A stretch of DNA of 64,000 nt from Beaufortia kweichowensis (taxonomy: Eukaryota; Chordata; Actinopteri; Cypriniformes; Gastromyzontidae): assembly GCA_019155185.1 (NCBI GenBank), contig CM032805.1, positions 861,001-925,000 of the forward strand, in the 5' to 3' direction. Made by a program: the position numbers and the translations under genes. Below, piece by piece: positions 33,277 to 46,235 of the stretch (position 1 is the first letter of the stretch; each line of letters opens with the position of its first letter). A model generated the notes under the pieces. The model did not search any database. It had not been told where the DNA came from and was given only the letters and a program-made list of their open reading frames with translations.

Positions 33277-35888
33277 AGATTGAGGCTGGATCAGCTCTGT
33301 TGTTATGCTGAGATTGAAACTGGATCAGCTCGGTTATGATGCTCAGATTTAGATTGGATCAGCTTTGTTGTGATGCTCAAATCGAGACTGGATCAGCTCT
33401 GTTGTGATGCTCAGATCGAGACTGGATCAGCTCTGTTGTTATGTTCAGATCGAGTCTGGATCAGCTCTGTTGTGATGCTCACATTGAACTGGATCCAGCT
33501 CTGTTGTGACATTCACATTGACACAAACTGAGACTGGATCATCTCTGTTGTATGCTGAGATTGAAACTGAATCAACTCTGTTGTGACACAGTTTGAGACT
33601 GGATCAGCTCTGTTGTTAAGTTCAAAACCAAGACTGGATCCAGCTCTGTTGTGATGCTCAGATCGAGAATGGATCAGCTCTGTTGGGATGGTCAGATTGA
33701 GAATGTATCAGCTCTGTTGGGATGGTCAGATTGAGAATGTATCAGCTCTGTTGGGATGGTCAGATTGAGAATGTATCAGCTCTGTTGTTATGTGAGATTG
33801 AGACTGGATCCAGCTCTGTTGTCACGCTCAGATTGAACTGGATCAGCTCTGTTGTGATGCTCACATTGAGACTGGATCCAGCTCTGTTGTCACGCTCAGA
33901 TTGAACTGGATCAGCTCTGTTGTGATGCTCACATTAAGACTGGATCCAGCTCTGTTGTCACGCTCAGATTGAACTGGATCAGCTCTGTTGCGATGCTCAC
34001 ATTAAACTGGATCAGCTCTGTTGTGACATTCACATTGAGACTGGATCAGCTCTCTTGTTATGCTGAGATTGAAACTAAATCAGCACTGTTGTGACACAGA
34101 ATGAGACTGGATCAGCTCTGTTGTGACACAGATTGAAACTGGATCAGCTCTGTTATGACGTTCAGATTTAGACTGGATCAGCTCTGTTGTGACACAGACT
34201 GAGACTGGATCAGCTTTGTTGTGACACAGATCGAGACTGGATCAGCTCTGTTGTGACACAGATTGAGAATGGATCAGCTCTGTTGTGACGCTTAGATCAA
34301 GACTGGATCAGCTCCGTTGTGATGATCAGATTGAACTGGATCCGCTCTGTTGTTATGCTTAGATTGAGACTAGATCAGCTCCATTGTGATGCTCAGAACG
34401 AGACTGGATCAGCTCTGTTGTGATGATCACATTGAACTGGATCATCTCTGTTGTTATGCTTAGACTGGATCTTGATTGAGATCAAGACTGGATCAGCTCC
34501 GTTGTGATGATCAGATTGAACTGGATCCGCTCTGTTGTTATGCTTAGATTGAGACTGGATCAACTCCGTTGGGATGCTCAGAACGAGACTGGATCAGCTT
34601 TGTTGTGATGCTCAGATTGAGACTGGATCAGCTCTGTTGTGACACAGATCGAGACTGAATCTGCTCTGTTGTGACACAGATTGAGACTGGATCAGATCTG
34701 TTGTGATGCTTACATTGAACTGGATCAGCTCTGTTGTGACACAGATCGAAACTTGATCAGCTCTGTTGTGATGTTCACACTGAACTGGATCAGCTCTGTT
34801 GTGACACAGATTGATACTGGATCAGGTCTGTTGTGACATAGATCGAGAATGGATCAGCTCTGTTGTGATGTTCACACTGAACTGGATCAGCTCTCTTGTG
34901 ACACAGATTGATACTGGATCAGCTCTGTTGTTATGTTTAGATTGAGACTGGGTCAGCTCTGTTGTGATGTTCACACTGAACTGGATCAGCTCTGTTGTGA
35001 CACAGATTGATACTGGATCAGCTCTGTTGTGACACAGATTGAGACTGGATCAGCTCTGTTGTGACACAGATCGAGACTGGATCAGCTCTGTTGTGATGTT
35101 CACACTGAACTGGATCAGCTCTCTTGTGACACAGATTGATACTGGATCAGCTCTGTTGTTATGTTTAGATTGAGACTGGGTCAGCTCTGTTGTGACACAG
35201 ATTGATACTGGATCAGCTCTGTTGTGACACGAGATTGATACTCTGTTGATCAGTCTCACACTCTGATCAGACACAGATTGAGACTGGATCAGCTCTGTTG
35301 TGATGTTTAGATCGAGACTGGATCAGCTCTGTTGTGATGTTCACACTGAACTGGATCAGCTCTCTTGTGACACAGATTGATACTGGATCAGCTCTGTTGT
35401 TATGTTTAGATTGAGACTGGATCAGCTCTGTTGTGATGTTCACACTGAACTGGATCAGCTCTCTTGTGACACAGATTGATACTGGATCAGCTCTGTTGTT
35501 ATGTTTAGATTGAGACTGGATCAGCTCTGTTGTGATGTTCACACTGAACTGGATCAGCTCTGTTGTGACAGATTCAGACTTAATCAGCTCTGTTGTGATG
35601 CTCACATTGAACTGGATCAGCTCTGTTGTGACATTCACATTGAGACTGGATCAGCTCTGTTGTTATGCTGAGATTGAAACTGGATCAGCTCTGTTGTGAT
35701 ACAGATTGATACTGGATCAGCTCTGTTGTTATGCTGAGATCGAGACTGGATCCAAGACTGGATCAGCTCTGTTGTGACACAGATTGAGACTGAATCAGCT
35801 CTGATGTAATGATCAGATCGAGACTGGGTCTGAGACTGGATCAGCTCTGTTGTGACATAGATCGAGACTGGATTCAGCTCTGTTGTGA
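33277..35888. repeat. Large minisatellite, GGATCAGCTCTGTTGTGA units
   Basis: About 2.6 kb of imperfect tandem units of roughly 33-38 bp. Each has the core CTGGATCAGCTCTGTTGT followed by a variable linker such as GATGCTCAGATTGAGA, GACACAGATTGAGA or GATGTTCACACTGAA. Longer blocks of three or four units recur, for example around 35,030-35,160 and 35,330-35,560, so higher-order duplication has occurred. Minus-strand open frames across it are repeat artefacts. Confidence 0.95.
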
Positions 35889-36920
35889 ATTTTCCTTACA
35901 AGCCAGAAAAAATGGAACGATCAGAGATGTGATCAGAACGTTTGGCCTGAGAAGAATGTTAATGGAGTTGAGTTTGTTACTGCACAAATTGTCTTCTCCT
36001 GTATTGAATTGTTTATTATGGGGTGATTTATTTCCCATCAGATCTCTCTCCTCCCCGACTGTTCAGGCCAGAATTGATGCAGGTTGCATTAGATGGGCAT
36101 CAGTATAAATCACCTGAAGCTTTACTAGAGCACAGCAGTAATACCAGAGTTACTCTCTGATAGCCTTTGCCTTTTCATATTTGTCTTTAACGGTTTTCCT
36201 TTATGCAAATGACCGGTTCCAGCCTGCCTGGATTTTCCCAGAGGACTCAGCTCACATCTGTGCCACAGCCGCCATGAATATTTTAAAGAAAACAATCAGT
36301 CGCTTGTGTCATTTCTCTTTGCTTTCCTTTTGAAAAATTATGATTATCATGATGCAAATTTTAAAAGCATTGTAAAAATGTTGTAGAAGTGTTATGTTTG
36401 GAAGGAATACATGAATATAAATTGTTTAAATATATAACCATATTTGTATCCACATCTTTAGAAAGTCTCTGTTTTTTTAACCTGGAAAAATGACATTTTA
36501 TAAAAAAAAGAAGTATATTTCAAGTTCATTTTTTAGTTTAAGCATCTTTAAAAGTGTACTGTACATTGTAAGTAATACTCCCAATACTACTTGGGACTGA
36601 ACTGCCCCACTTTCAGTTTTTGAAAGTGTACTTTGAAGTGTGTCAGTACACCGCAAAAAAGATTAGATGTCCTGAATTCTTCGGTGTAATCAAATCACAA
36701 ATCATTTTAACGTTAAATATTGCCTTGGGATCAGTTGATGTAAATGATAAATTAATATGTATTTGTATACAATATTTTCACGAGTTATGTAATGTAAAAA
36801 CATAAGTGTAGGTGTTAGAGAATTAGGAAGAATAATTCTGAATTCTAATAGAAATGGGCAAATCTCATAAATGTATTTCCAGGTTACATTTCTCAACTTA
36901 GAAATTTGATTTTGTATAGA
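35889..36920. other. Intergenic DNA with a unique GC-richer block
   Basis: The part at 36,010-36,290 is non-repetitive, of mixed composition, and contains an octamer-type ATGCAAATGA. It could be a conserved non-coding element. The rest is AT-rich and shows nothing. Confidence 0.45.
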
Positions 36921-36925
36921 AAATG

Positions 36926-37022
36926 AAGACAAATCATAAGACAAATCATAAGACAAATCATAAGACAAATCATAAGACAAATCATATAAGACAAATTTAT
37001 AAGACAAAATTTATAAGACAAA
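36926..37022. repeat. 12-bp tandem repeat, AAGACAAATCAT
   Basis: About eight units; the first five are nearly perfect and the last three are variants containing AAATTTAT. Confidence 0.9.
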
Positions 37023-37534
37023 AAAAAGCTAATTCGAGCTCATAGAGCTAAATAAATGATCATGATGGACCTACAATTTTTGTAATGATCATTCATTTCA
37101 ATGGAGAATGGTGTATATTTTATTTTTGGTTGGTTTATTTGTTTCTTTAATGTTTATCCAATTTAGTAACAACACTTCTGGTGTAAACACCGCACACATT
37201 AGTTTGATTTCAAGAACACAAAAAACACACTGATTCATCTTCACTGAACTGTAAGTTTGTGAAATGCATACATGTTAAAAATAAAAAACAACAAAAACTA
37301 CTATTAATTAATACTGTGTGTTGCAAATGATATACTTAATGATATATATTTTTTAAATGTATGACTAAGTGATGAGTGTTTGGAAGGAAAATGTTTTATA
37401 GCCAGTAATTTTACAAATGCATACGCCCCTCAATTCAACTTTCTTTTTTCTTCATTTCATTTCGTTTGTTTTGAGGTAAAATATGATCTGGATATGTTGA
37501 TGACAGGGTTCATGAGATCAACTCAGAAGTATGG

Positions 37535-37610
37535 CTAATAAATGCTTTCTCATTAGTAAGTCACTTCTGATGTAAGCGTCTGCTAATGAATAAACGTTAA
37601 TGTAAAACAA
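37535..37610 (+). repeat. SINE-tail-like fragment
   Basis: TAAGCGTCTGCTAATGAATAAACG resembles the AAGCGTCTGCTAAATG tail shared by many fish tRNA SINEs. Truncated. Confidence 0.45.
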
Positions 37611-37892
37611 AAGAAAAATGTGAACATTTTTATTTACAGTACAAGTAAAAATTTTAGACACAACTGACAAAAATGTTTCTTATGATCTTAAAAAATACTT
37701 TTAATCTAAATGTATATACAGTATTAATATGTTTGTTGACAAAAATATAATTGTGCCAACATATCAATTTTAAATGAATTATTATTAATAAATTTTTTAA
37801 ATGAGAAAACATTTTGTTCAAATATTTTTGAATGCATTACTTGCACCAATTAATGAATAAAAATCAGCCAGTAAGAGTTCAGAATAGATAGA

Positions 37893-38105
37893 AATGTCTT
37901 CAGTGTTGTTTAAAAAGCTTCTCAGGTTGAGATCTCAAGAAGTTGAATGATAAAATGTCAAGAGTTTGATTTGATAAATTCTACACAAAGTGTGACGACT
38001 TTTGAAGATGATCAAATTATAACATCACAGCATAATTTCCACAGTTACAGTTGTGTTATTTCATGATTCTGATGAGTTTACATCTATTCCAAAATGTGTA
38101 AAAAC
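37893..38105. repeat. Dispersed repeat family B, copy 1
   Basis: It matches 60,993-61,215 in the same orientation: TTCAGTGTTGTTTAAAAAGC, GAGATCTCAAGAA, TTCTACACAAAGTGTGAC and GTTATTTCATG.TT.TGATG. The two copies are about 23 kb apart. No ORF; class unknown. Confidence 0.75.
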
Positions 38106-41100
38106 ATCTAACCAACAGTAAGTGTTTCCAGACTCTATATGGTATATTGTTGTGATGCTGATCTTGTTCTGTGTGTATTTGCTGTGCTCATCTGTTCTGT
38201 GAAGCTGCTGAATCATGTGATCATCTCACACTGAACTCCAGCAGAACTGTCACTGCAGATTTATAAACCTCACGACTGTGACATCCAAGATTAAGACGCT
38301 GAGGTAAGTGCTCCGTGTTGACTCTCTATATCATTTCAGTTGCTTTATATAAAGCTCTTTAATATCTCAAAAAAGAAAACGAGTCAGAAATGTCTCTGTC
38401 ATCAGAAGAGATCTCAACAATGACACAAACTCAACTCACATTTATCACGTCTAACATCAAATGTTAATATTATTAAAGATTTCAATATAAACTCAAACTC
38501 CATCTACATTCATTTTACACCTCCATGGAGCTTAACGACTCAGTATCATTTATTTCTGTTTTTACATCACCTTATAAGAAACGTTAGGAGAAAAATCAGA
38601 TACTAAGTTGATAATTAAATAAAGCAGAACTGCCAAATCCATAAAATCTCCACTTAGTCTCAGTTCTCCTTCCTCTACGGTCAATTCCTCATCGTATTTT
38701 CTCTTAAGCAGGATCTGTTCTGGGTTGGCCGGGGTTCCCACAGTTTAATAGCTTAAAGAATCGTGCCCTATTTATTTGAACCCAATTATTATTGAAGCTT
38801 TAGTGAGCCGGCTGATTGATGCGAGGTTTGTTTAGGCTTCACGGCTGCTGACACACACGCTCATAATTCTCTCGCCGGTTCACCTGCAGATTGCTCCGTC
38901 CAATCAATACGGTTTATGAGCCCTGACTGTTACATTCATCAGCGGCTTCACCAGCAAACAACAACAAACAAATACGTGTCAGAGACGAGGACACGCGTGC
39001 AGCGCTGGTCACACTATGTATATTTAGTAACAAAGGTTTTTGTTCCTGTCCATGTGTTCTGGTATATTTCTTTATGTTCCCTTCAGGCTCATGTTATAGA
39101 CTGCCAAAGATAAGAAGTAATCAATACAAATACTCATCAATACAGTCTCTCGGTTGCTAAATGGTGGAAATGTTTAAGCAATTTATTATTATGTTTTGTA
39201 TTGTGTATTGTGGGAATGTGTCTGTTGTAATTTCTGCTTTCCGTTGCATTTAAATTGCCTATTAAACTTGAATAAAGCTTGAATTTGGTCAACTAGGTTA
39301 CCTCTGCGGTAAAACAGCATTAAAATCTCCAATTCACTCATAATGTCAACTCTGTTATTGTCAAATCTGTTAATAGTTTCCAAGGTTTTTTATTGATTTT
39401 TGAAGTGTGTGAGATTAAAATGTATAATAAAAAAGACTCCTATTTATTGTTTCTTTTTCTACCATCAATACAACAACACATGTAATGTATGGTTACATTT
39501 GTGCTAGCATCATTCATTTAACTCTGTTATGTGATCAATGATCAACTTTTCTATTAAAAACAAAAATGATAAATAAAATCTGAAAGCACAGGACGGCAGA
39601 TTGTACATACTATGGTGTGGTCTTTTACTCTGTGTCATGTATAATATATTCTTATATTCTTATATATAATTATATTATAATTCCACACTGTGATGGGGTT
39701 GAAATAATGTAGCACTATAGGGTTGGGGTTTGTGCTATTTAAAATAAAATAAAATATTCTATTTTTTAAGAAACACAAGGACTTGTGTGTTAGACACGTT
39801 TACATGTGATTTACTGTATGTTATGGTGCTTGTGTATATTGGATCCTCTGTGTCAGATTCTCCAGAGGGTCGAGAGAAAATGGGATTATGTATTTGTAAT
39901 TGAATAGCGAGGCAGTTAATAAGCCGAGCACCAGGGGATGTCCTAAAGTGAAGTGGAGGTCGCAAACACTGGCACCAGCATTTCTCTTCAGTTTCATCGT
40001 GTAGTCATTCTAGTGTAGTTACAGTCGTCTAAACACAATCAACTCTTAAAATGAGTTCATCATTATCCAAGAGGTCTGAATGAGTCACAGCCAAATCCTG
40101 AAAATCAGAGCACTATCTAACAGGATTAGGGTTAAGACTGGGGACATTAGGATTAAAGCAATACTTTGTGAAGTATTTATCTAACGTCCTTATAATGCTG
40201 TCTATCTCATCACATTTAATCAAATATCTCAACGATTTGTGTTATTTTTAACAGCTGTCTTAAAGCTGCAATCCATAACTTTTGCCTCTACATGATGTCA
40301 AATTGACATTTCCCATGAAATCAACCCAGCAGCTCAAACGATTTATACATTTATCATTGTGATAAATAAGATAAGAAGGAACTTTTGAAGACTTGATTTC
40401 CTTTAAAGACTTGCACAGTTACTGATTTTGGTTCATATGAAGTCAAAATAAAGTTAGTAAAAATATTGACGGACATTTGTGGTCAATAAAGTCTAACGTA
40501 CCCTATCTAGTCATCAGTGTCATGTGTGTTTAGGGCACGTAACGCTGGTCAAACAGCCCATCTGAGACAACAGAACCTCAGGGTCTGACGCTTCTTCTGT
40601 GAAATGAGTCTTAAACTAAAGCATTGATGAAATTACTGTCACCTCACTAGAGCCATTAACCAGGACACTAAAACCATTCAGTGATGAATTCTTAGAAAAG
40701 CACCTTACACGAGAGCACAGGATATACATTTCAATTACAAATAGAGAGAAAACTTTGTAAGGAGAGAAAAAAGTTCACCAGTGAAATACTGTAGTCTTTA
40801 GAGTTGATGGTATGCTTGATTTAGCATAATGTTAGATATAGCAAAATTAGATTTAAGCAGATGGTACTGTAGTCTTGAATGACATAGCGAACGTCACAAA
40901 CATGGCCGCCGAGTGCCCCGACTTTATCCATGTAGTCCAGCATCCCTCTCAAACCAACTCCAATCCCTAAAATCACTGGGAAACAGCACATTGGTAATGC
41001 CAAATCGAGTATTTAGCCAGTGGCTGTGGTGAATTTGCCTGTGGTATCTCCTGACAGTCAATGCGTTGAGTTCTATAGGGGATTGTGAGGAACTGCCATT

Positions 41101-42929
41101 AATGTCCTGTTACCCTTTCTGGATGAAAGCATCTGTTAACTAACAAAAGGAAAATAATAGCCGTGGACAGTTCCGCACTGGACTGTAGGAGGCATTCTGG
41201 CAGGCTACAGGGAAAGGACTCATTTACATTTTGGCAGGGAAAACACTGACTCACCACAGAAACACAGAACGGGATCTGCGGGAAGGAAGCCGAATTCAAT
41301 GACAACGGCTGAGAGGTGTTGCGTGTGTGCTGCACGTGTGCCGTGATTATCAGTGATCTTCTCATCAATGAAATAAGAATAAGTTTGCTAATTATGATGA
41401 AATACAACATGTGCTGGAAACATGGAAAGAAATGGGTAATGGGGCCGTTTTTTGTACTCTGGCCCATTAAATAATTGAATTAAAATGGACTGAAGCAATA
41501 TGAGTTTCAGTGACGACTGGATGTTTCTTATATTGTGTTTTCTACTAAATTAAAAATATGAAATACTAGTTTGAACAGAAAAAGACACAATTTTAGGGGT
41601 CTCGTGTTCAGATGGTGTGCACACATTTATGCTACAACTGCTTTAAAATATTTTCCATCATTTTCAAAAGTTACTGAGGCCAGATTACACTCATTTTACC
41701 AACTATTTAGCAAAAGCCATACAATTAGTCAAATGACAGACTATCATGTTGTGTAGCACAGACCCTGATACTCTCATCTATCTGGAGAATATTGAACATC
41801 TCAAATATGGACCCAGATCTGTAATGTGATCGGCTTTACACAGTTCTGCGCACGCTGATCTCAGTAGTAGCCATTAAATTAGATTATAATAATTTATTCA
41901 TCTTTCTACAAAAGCTCATTGTGCAGAAGCCGATAATCAAGCAGTCAAAACTCAAAGAAAAGAGAAAGACAATCTGCACTAATGTAATTACAGCCGCACA
42001 TTAGAAACTGTGGGGCACGTGGGTGGTGGTTATAATGTAATTACAGTCGCACATTAAAGAGCGTGGGGTGTGTTATAAATCTGGGAAAGAATCCCAAAAG
42101 TTGCCGATTTGAACTACATCCTTGCATCATCATTGTACCCTTGCTAATGTTACATAACACTGAAACACTAAAACCAGTTCCTCCAGTCCTGATGGTGGCG
42201 ACGATGGTTATTTTGCTTTTAATGAAAACAACTCAACAGTGCATTCAGAATATACATTTATCATGAGATATTTATTCTGGGAACTAACCCGTGACAACAA
42301 TGTTGCTATGCTCCATTCGAGCTACAGCGATTCTTGGTCAAACAAGAATATAAATCATATGCGTAAATAAACACACGCATGCCTCTGACCTTCAATGAAA
42401 ACAGTTCCACAAAAACAAAATATTGTTCGTAAGACAGTGCTGTCTACTCAGTAAAAGCATATTAGTGCAATTCCTCTAAGTAGCTCTCAGCTGGTTAATC
42501 CACTATGGGGGAAGTTAACTGTAGCCCAAACAGCTTAGCAGAATCTCTACTTTGGCATGAGCTCCAGTTGAGGTCCTGTCTCATACATTCCCATGATTCA
42601 CTGTTGTGAGTACATCTGCTCTCTAGAGAGTGTCACACCGATGTGATATAGAGTAACTAACTCATGAGTCTGGTTATTATATACTCCAGCCGATCCTTAT
42701 TCATTTTTAGTGATTCTGAAACAAGAGGAAACACAGGCGGCTTTCCTCTAGTAAAATCACACACCTTCATTTCTTTCACTCTGAAACTATTGTAGTATGG
42801 GCTGATTTATTCAAGCAGATTTAATGTCAATAAGTTTCAAGGAGGTTTTGAAAGAAAATACTTATGAATAACAATGGTTGCAACAAGTTTTTTATATTAT
42901 ATTCATTATATTATGGTAGCTGTTTAACT
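38106..42929. other. Gene desert segment
   Basis: No supportable gene. The block 38,640-38,960 is unique, less AT-rich and holds homeodomain-like words (CCAATTATTATTG, CCAATCAATA); it may be regulatory. A local duplication of about 65 bp containing TAATGTAATTACAG lies at 41,978-42,076. The rest is unremarkable AT-rich sequence. Confidence 0.5.
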
Positions 42930-43895
42930 AGTAAAGGGTTGCAAATGGCTAGTGCAGGGCTAGTTAAGGGCAGGTTAAGGTCTAATAAAGATTTAAAAAA
43001 GATCTAATGAAGATCTAGTGAAGGTCTAATAAAGATCTAATGTAGATCTAGTGAAGGTCTAGTGAAGGTCTAATAAAGATCTAATGAAGATCTAGTGAAG
43101 GTCTAGTGAAGGTCTAATAAAGATCTAATGAAGGTCTAGTGAAGGTCTAATAAAGATCTAATGAAGATCTAATGAAGGTCTAGTGAAGGTCTAGTGAATG
43201 TCTAGTGAAGGTCTAGTGAAGGTCTAATAAAGATCTAATGAAGATCTAGTGAAGGTCTAGTGAAGGTCTAATAAAGATCTAATGAAGGTCTAGTGAAGGT
43301 CTAATAAAGATCTAATGAAGATCTAGTGAAGGTCTAGTGAAGGTCTAATAAAGATCTAATGAAGATCTAGTGAAGGTCTAGTGAAGGTCTAATGAAGATC
43401 TAATGAAGATCTAATGAAGGTCTAGTGAAGGTCTAATAAAGATCTAATGAAGATCTAGTGAAGGTCTAGTGAAGGTCTAATAAAGATCTAATGAAGATCT
43501 AATGAAGATCTAGTGAAGGTCTAGTGAAGGTCTAGTGAATGTCTAGTGAAGGGCTGGTGAAGGTCTAGTGAAGGTCTAGTTAATGTCTAGTGAAGGTCTA
43601 GTTAATGTCTAGTTAATGTCTAGTGAAGGTCTAGTGAAGGTCTAGTGAATGTCTAGTGAAGGGCTGGTGAAGGTCTAGTGAAGGTCTAGTTAATGTCTAG
43701 TGAAGGTCTAGTAAAGGGCTGGTGAAGATCTAGTGAAGGTCTAGTGAAGGTGTTGTAAAGTGAAGGACTAGTAAATATCTGGTGAAAGGCTGGTGAAGGT
43801 CTAGTGAATGTCTGGTGAAGGGCTGGTATAAGACTTGTAAAGAGTTGAAAAAAGGCTAATGACGGGCTAGTGAAGGGTTATAAAGGGTTAGTGTG
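42930..43895. repeat. 11-bp minisatellite with higher-order structure
   Basis: The basic unit is AAGGTCTAGTG, with variants AAGGTCTAATA, AAGATCTAATG and AAGATCTAGTG. From 42,984 to 43,540 the variants recur in a set order, making higher-order blocks of four or five units. Beyond 43,540 the array changes to TTAATGTCTAG and GGGCTGGTGA variants and decays at both edges. Confidence 0.95.
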
Positions 43896-43904
43896 CTTCT
43901 GTCT

Positions 43905-44010
43905 AGTGAATTCACCAGCTAATTTTTGCTGGTCCATCTGCTACACCAACACTAACTAGCATAAAACAGTGCTAGTCTAAGCTGGTCTTTTCAGTGAGAA
44001 ATGATGTAGA
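43905..44010. repeat. CTGGTC-rich repeat remnant
   Basis: TTTTTGCTGGTCCATCTG, AACTAGCATAAAACAG and AAGCTGGTCTTTTCAG resemble a common teleost non-autonomous element with inverted GACCAGC ends. Partial. Confidence 0.35.
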
Positions 44011-46084
44011 AAATCATTACTTGTGTTATTGACCCAAAGCGCCCATCCTCCAGCACATCTGTCAGGAAGACCTCTTATGCTCTTTTTAAACGACGCCTTC
44101 ATCAGGAATGATAATGTATTATAATGGTCATGAAGATACACAGTGTTTGCTCAGGAAGCTCAAAGGCTTCTCAGGTGATGTGTGTTTGGGGGGTGACAGA
44201 TTTGGCTCTCAGGATAAAGTCTTCATTTTCTTTCAGGCTAAAAATAGCAGAAAAGCCTCAGCAGAGGTAAATCCTCACGGATTAGCGACCTCAGCGACAG
44301 TTTCACCTCATGCTGAGAAGAGCTTGTGTATTTGTGTAACTGCAGACAAAACCTCAGTCTGCTTCACTTGATTTTACATTCGCTGATATGCATTTTATTT
44401 CAAAATGCTAAAATTAACAATCAACTACTGGCTAAAACTGATAGCCAGACATAATGTCAGCCTTCAAATTTTTCATAGGATAAATATTAATAATACAACC
44501 TGTTAAAATAATTTTCTGTAGGATTGGACAATCAAACTGATGACGAATACACTGTACATCAAATTTGAACCATTTCAAGAAATGGATGAGCATCAGAAAG
44601 GCTGATATTTACATCAACATCAGTTAAGACATTTACTCAATTAACATGATGATAATTATTGTCGCCCAAAGAATTCAGAATAACACTATTATCAATATTA
44701 TTAATATAATCAATATTATGAATGAATTACACTTCAAATATGGAGGGGAAGAGAACAATTGTACCTACTTAAGGCAAAATGTTAAACAGATTATTGTTGT
44801 CAGCCAGATACTGTCGCTGGATTATTTATAATATTGGCATATGTGAATGTATTAACAGGTATTAATATCACAATTATTGTCAATACTCAATGTCTCAAAT
44901 GAACCTGGAAAGACGATTGCAACTTGCATGGAAGTAGATGCAGAACGCACAGTGAGCTAAATGTACATATTTTTTGTTGCATCAGGACACAAACCATCTC
45001 AAAATAACCTCACGCAAATTTGCTTTAATCAGCACATTGTGTATTTCATCTGCTCTGTTGTATTCATTGCTGTGTGCATGTCTGAATAAATGACAGGTTG
45101 ACAACCGAGTTTCCCCGTCAGCTGTTTTCTCTGTTATTCGTGACATCAGAGCATAAGCTCCTCCTCTCATAAACCTCAGAGAAACCAGAAAATGACCCGT
45201 GACTGTCCTTCGATGTAATAAATGAAATATAAGACTTCTCAACAGGACTCCTGTAGTCACCAATAGATACAAAAGCACTTAGGGAGGCATTCATGAGCAC
45301 AACTGAACGTCCAGATTCACAGTTTTTGTCTCAGACTTCCAATGCAGTCAAGGAATTTGGTTAAGTATTATTCTACACCAGTCGACATTCATTGAAATGT
45401 GTTTTCATTTAGTGCATTCAGCCACGCTTATGACAAAACTTTGATGTAAATAAAGATAAAATGAAAAAACTTTGGAAAAAAGGTCTTTTAAAATAAAATA
45501 AAGCTAAATGAAGTGATCTAAATTGCATTTGCTCCAGCCCGAAACTCCCGACAAAATAACAAACTATAATATTGTGCTTTCAAAAGTCCTATCTGTTTAA
45601 ATGAGGAAAGACTCATACATCTAAATTAAATGGCATATTTCCCAAAAACAATTAAACCTGACAACAAGTGTGCCATAACGTTTACGTTTTAAGCTGGACT
45701 AAAAACATTTTCATTAAGGTCGCTTGAGCTACTCCAAACAAGCTTTATTGAACATTTAAGCATAGCAAACACAGGATGGCATCACAAATAGATCAATAAA
45801 AGAAAGAAAAAAAACCTGGCAGAAGTATTAAATCAAAGTTATGTAATATTTCATAGGTCATGATACAGTTATACAATTTTGACAAAAATGTCAACAAATT
45901 TTTTGTTGTTAATGCTTTTTAATGTCATCATTTAGTGTTTGGAGATTTTTAAGATTTATAAATTTAGCAAATAAAAGAAATAAATGTTCTAATTAATGTT
46001 CCAATTGTAGGTTGCGATCACAATAGGAAAAATAGCATATTATATCACATAATGTTAAATCAGTACCTAATCCAGATTTTAAGA
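44011..46084. other. Intergenic DNA
   Basis: AT-rich, with no gene or long repeat seen. An exon-like stretch at 44,237-44,266 (CAG before, GTAAAT after) is too short to support. Confidence 0.55.
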
Positions 46085-46235
46085 CAAGAACAGGTGCTAC
46101 TGCGCATGTGCACGGGTTAGCAAGCGGCCCATGAGACTCCCCGAGTGAATATCAGTCATTATTGATTGATGATTGGCTCGTTTTACTGGAAGGCGGGGCT
46201 TATGTCACCAGAGCGGTCATATTGAGCCGCCATAT
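46085..46235 (-). repeat. Dispersed repeat family C, copy 2 (inverted relative to copy 1)
   Basis: The reverse complement matches aqr intron 30 (16,055-16,220), including GCTCAATATGACCGCTCTG and TGTGCACATG.GCAGTAGC. Confidence 0.6.

Noticed and set aside
33722..35638. Open frames inside the GGATCAGCTCTG array
   Set aside because: Repeat-derived, with no family resemblance.
44237..44266. Exon-like stretch between TTTCTTTCAG and GTAAAT
   Set aside because: Only 30 bases, no neighbouring exon in frame, no recognisable peptide.
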